Source: Tenodera sinensis (taxonomy: Eukaryota; Arthropoda; Insecta; Mantodea; Mantidae). From it: a DNA stretch of 64,000 nt. The translations under genes were made by a program, and so were the position numbers. Location of the stretch: positions 313,270,628 through 313,334,627 of the forward strand of contig CM060964.1 in assembly GCA_030765045.1 (NCBI GenBank). The letters run 5' to 3'. Under the pieces are notes generated by a model. That model was given only the letters and a program-made list of their open reading frames with translations. It was not told the origin of the DNA and searched no databases. Below, piece by piece: positions 61,976-64,000 of the stretch; position 1 is the stretch's first letter; every line of letters begins with the position of its first letter.

Positions 61976-62428
61976 CTTGAGTTTTCTGGCTATAGCCCAT
62001 GTGGTCCTGTTTACTCTGGATGAATTATGCATAACTGTTAAACCATAAGAGATAGATCAAATCTTACTATACAAAAATGTAGATCTTGCTAAAATACACA
62101 ATTACTGTCCGAATAATTTGTTTCGTAGGGTGACCCATTTCGGGGATATTTCTTGTTATTTGTGTTAGTTGTATAATACTTATCGCTCAAAGCCTACTGT
62201 ATTCCCACATTCACCTTGCACCTATAAGAAAATGAGCAATAAGATAATTTCTATAAACGTTTACCTCTATTAGCATGAAGAATATAGAAGAAAAAGAGTC
62301 TGTAAGAATAGTTAGTACAAGAGTATAGAAAGTCGTGTGAATGCAACTCATCAAATTTATTTTCTTCCATTTACATTCCGCTTTTAACTACAATGGTCAT
62401 ATGGGTGTATTTTTACCTTTGGAACATA
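61976..62428. other. Unassigned DNA
   Basis: AT-rich. Nothing recognised. Confidence 0.4.
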
Positions 62429-62639
62429 CAGGGTGTCCCAACTGAATCGTCCTATTGTCATATTTTCATATTCTTCGTGTGACTGGTGGGGCACATTTGG
62501 AAGTGATATGACTTAGTTGATTTGTGTATACAAACTTGATGAGTAATACGTATTAGTAAAGTTTAGTTCATTTCCATATCTCAAATAGTTTGGCAGAAAT
62601 ACTGAAGTGAAAATAGGGCGATTCAATTGGGACACAATG
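62429..62639. mobile_element. 211-bp MITE with TA duplication
   Basis: The left terminus CAGGGTGTCCCAACTGAATC and the complement of the right terminus (CATTGTGTCCCAATTGAATC) are inverted repeats extending about 36 bp. TA flanks both sides (62427-62428, 62640-62641). No coding. The ends suggest mobilisation by a Tc1/mariner-class transposase. Confidence 0.85.
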
Positions 62640-62754
62640 TATTTTCTATAGGCAAAATGTTAACTCGTATACAGTGGTTTTTCTTTGAGTGTTATATATC
62701 AGATCATATACAAATGCACAAGTTCATTTACAATTTCAGATCGTGTATAGGATA

Positions 62755-62850
62755 AAGAATTATCTCGGCTAGAGAAAAATACCCACCCCCAAGCGAAAAT
62801 CGAAACCAAAACCCTTGCATACTAGGCAGATGCAGATAGAGCGCATGATA
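62755..62850 (-). mobile_element. SINE family 4 fragment
   Basis: The minus strand has TGCAAGGGTTTTGGTTTCGA followed by GGGGGTGGGTATTTTTCTCT and AGCC, aligned to the B box and body start of 56164-56310. The A-box half is decayed. Confidence 0.65.
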
Positions 62851-64000
62851 GAGGGGATCACATCCTATTGTCACGTTTCTTTGTAGTCTTGGTACATATT
62901 GCTAATTAAATAGATTCATAATGCCATTCATTTATTTTTTGCGTGCAACATCACTTGGTACTTGATGTTTTTGTACTTTTGTTTCCCACTCTACTCTACA
63001 GCATACACTACATACGGGTAAGAAGTGCCTGTTCTATTGACATAAATCGATAAATCAGTTTTCACTGCATATTGATGTCGATGCACCGGTCGCTCTGTAT
63101 TTGAGGATTTAACAGTTCTAGCTGCATATTTGTATTATATTTGTTTCTTTGTTTCTTATCCACATGAATGCTAACAGATTTAGATAAGTTACTCCCAATG
63201 GCGGAATAATGGAAGTCGAGGTTACAGGCCGGAACCTTGGCCTAACCTCACTCTAGTTTTCCTGTAGAATTACTCCAATTCTCCCCGGCATATTGGCGTC
63301 ACCAGTTCCCTTCGGACTTTGACTTCTCTGACAGTCGCTTCTGTTGTGTTAGTAGCAAGTGATACTCTGCTCCCTTTCGGTTTCATTTATTTCCGGTCTA
63401 GGAGTTTTTATCTGTGGTCCTCGGTAGCATTTACCGCTATATGCACTATTACCATATGTGTTTTGTCCCTATAGCACGTCATAGAATTTAGTTGTGCATT
63501 TCCATTGCGTCCATTGTGTATCTGAGGCTGTAAGAATCTGTTATTTTTCACGCCGTCAGATCGTGGGACTGGATTTTTATAAAGCATTCTTGCGTCGCTG
63601 AAAGTTTGGTTACTCCTTTGAGGTAACTGTGCCTCCCTTCCCCGGAACTTTGGTTTTGAAATTTTGCGGGGCTTTGATTTTGTCAGTTTTGTACCGTGTC
63701 ATGACCGTCCCCTGTGTTGTTTCAACTTTCCATGTGCGGTCGGTTACTTTCACGTATATGTTAGCACAGATGATTGCACGTATGTTACCTTTGTTTTATT
63801 TGGAACGCAGTCGTAATTTTATGACATCCAAGGAATTTAACGTCTTTGCGACCATTGTTCCGAGTTGTTCCGAATATTTTCTGGAAAATGTCTTGTTACG
63901 GTACAGATTATTTCTTGATGGTTCATTGGTGGATCAGGCATGCAAGCTGTTATTTCAGATTCACATGAAGTAGTCTGCCATTAAGTTGCCTTCAGAGTTA
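62851..64000. other. Unassigned DNA with a terminal 114-codon frame
   Basis: The frame at 63629-63973 (LVLKFCGALILSVLYRVMTV, later MIARMLPLFYLERSRNFMTS) has a hydrophobic N-terminal half and no domain that I recognise. It ends shortly before the window edge. It could be part of a retroelement ORF or chance. Confidence 0.25.

Noticed and set aside
61574..62032. Frames of 70-111 codons on both strands
   Set aside because: Translations of the GC-rich SINE body. They reflect low stop density, not coding.
63629..63973. 114-codon frame as a membrane protein gene
   Set aside because: Hydrophobic composition alone, with no recognised family or gene structure and the window ending 27 bp later; insufficient for a gene call.

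Overview
The window is intergenic DNA from a large, repeat-rich, AT-rich animal genome. I find no intact host gene, rRNA, genuine tRNA or CRISPR array. Nearly every recognisable segment is a transposable element, a remnant of one, or a simple-sequence array. The mix fits an insect: mariner and pogo/Tigger relics, RNase-H-bearing non-LTR retrotransposons, reverse transcriptases with an NTFKYLGC-type C-terminal motif, and many tRNA-headed SINE families. A polyneopteran (orthopteran or cockroach-like) source seems likely, but that is inference from repeat style only.

Layout. 1-7 kb: a 5'-truncated I-like LINE whose own 3' tail has grown into a ~590-bp CCA/CCG array (2202-3049), then a SINE (4141-4397). 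7-13 kb: two solo-LTR-like copies (7014-7619, 10597-11166), a 30-bp retroposon with a perfect 12-bp target duplication (8858-8887), a degraded mariner, a perfect 61-bp tandem duplication, and a LINE insertion with a perfect 13-bp duplication (12106-12532). 13-24 kb: a second ultra-short retroposon, a pogo/Tigger-like element with TA ends (16909-17656), a mariner/LINE/mariner inverted complex (17968-19280), a foldback SINE, a decayed transposon-type ORF interrupted by a third ultra-short retroposon, and a third LTR copy. 24-36 kb: a palindromic ~771-bp MITE, a ~420-bp AAT array, a TA-flanked MITE, SINE pieces and a second reverse-transcriptase relic. 36-52 kb: several SINEs, a fourth ultra-short retroposon, Jockey-like and other LINE fragments, and an unidentified near-open reading frame. 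52-64 kb: a 531-bp SINE with a 12-bp duplication, tRNA-headed SINEs, a second AAT array built like the first, a fifth ultra-short retroposon, a 350-bp SINE with a perfect 13-bp duplication, and a short TA-flanked MITE.

The most distinctive signal is the set of five insertions (30-107 bp) that consist only of a LINE-like 3' hairpin plus a CTCA-type tail. Four are bounded by clean 12-14-bp target duplications, and three begin at the base of the hairpin. They behave like a minimal retroposon unit far smaller than an ordinary SINE. The same hairpin plan closes the I-like LINE at 2202-3049, which points to this LINE lineage as the likely source of the machinery.
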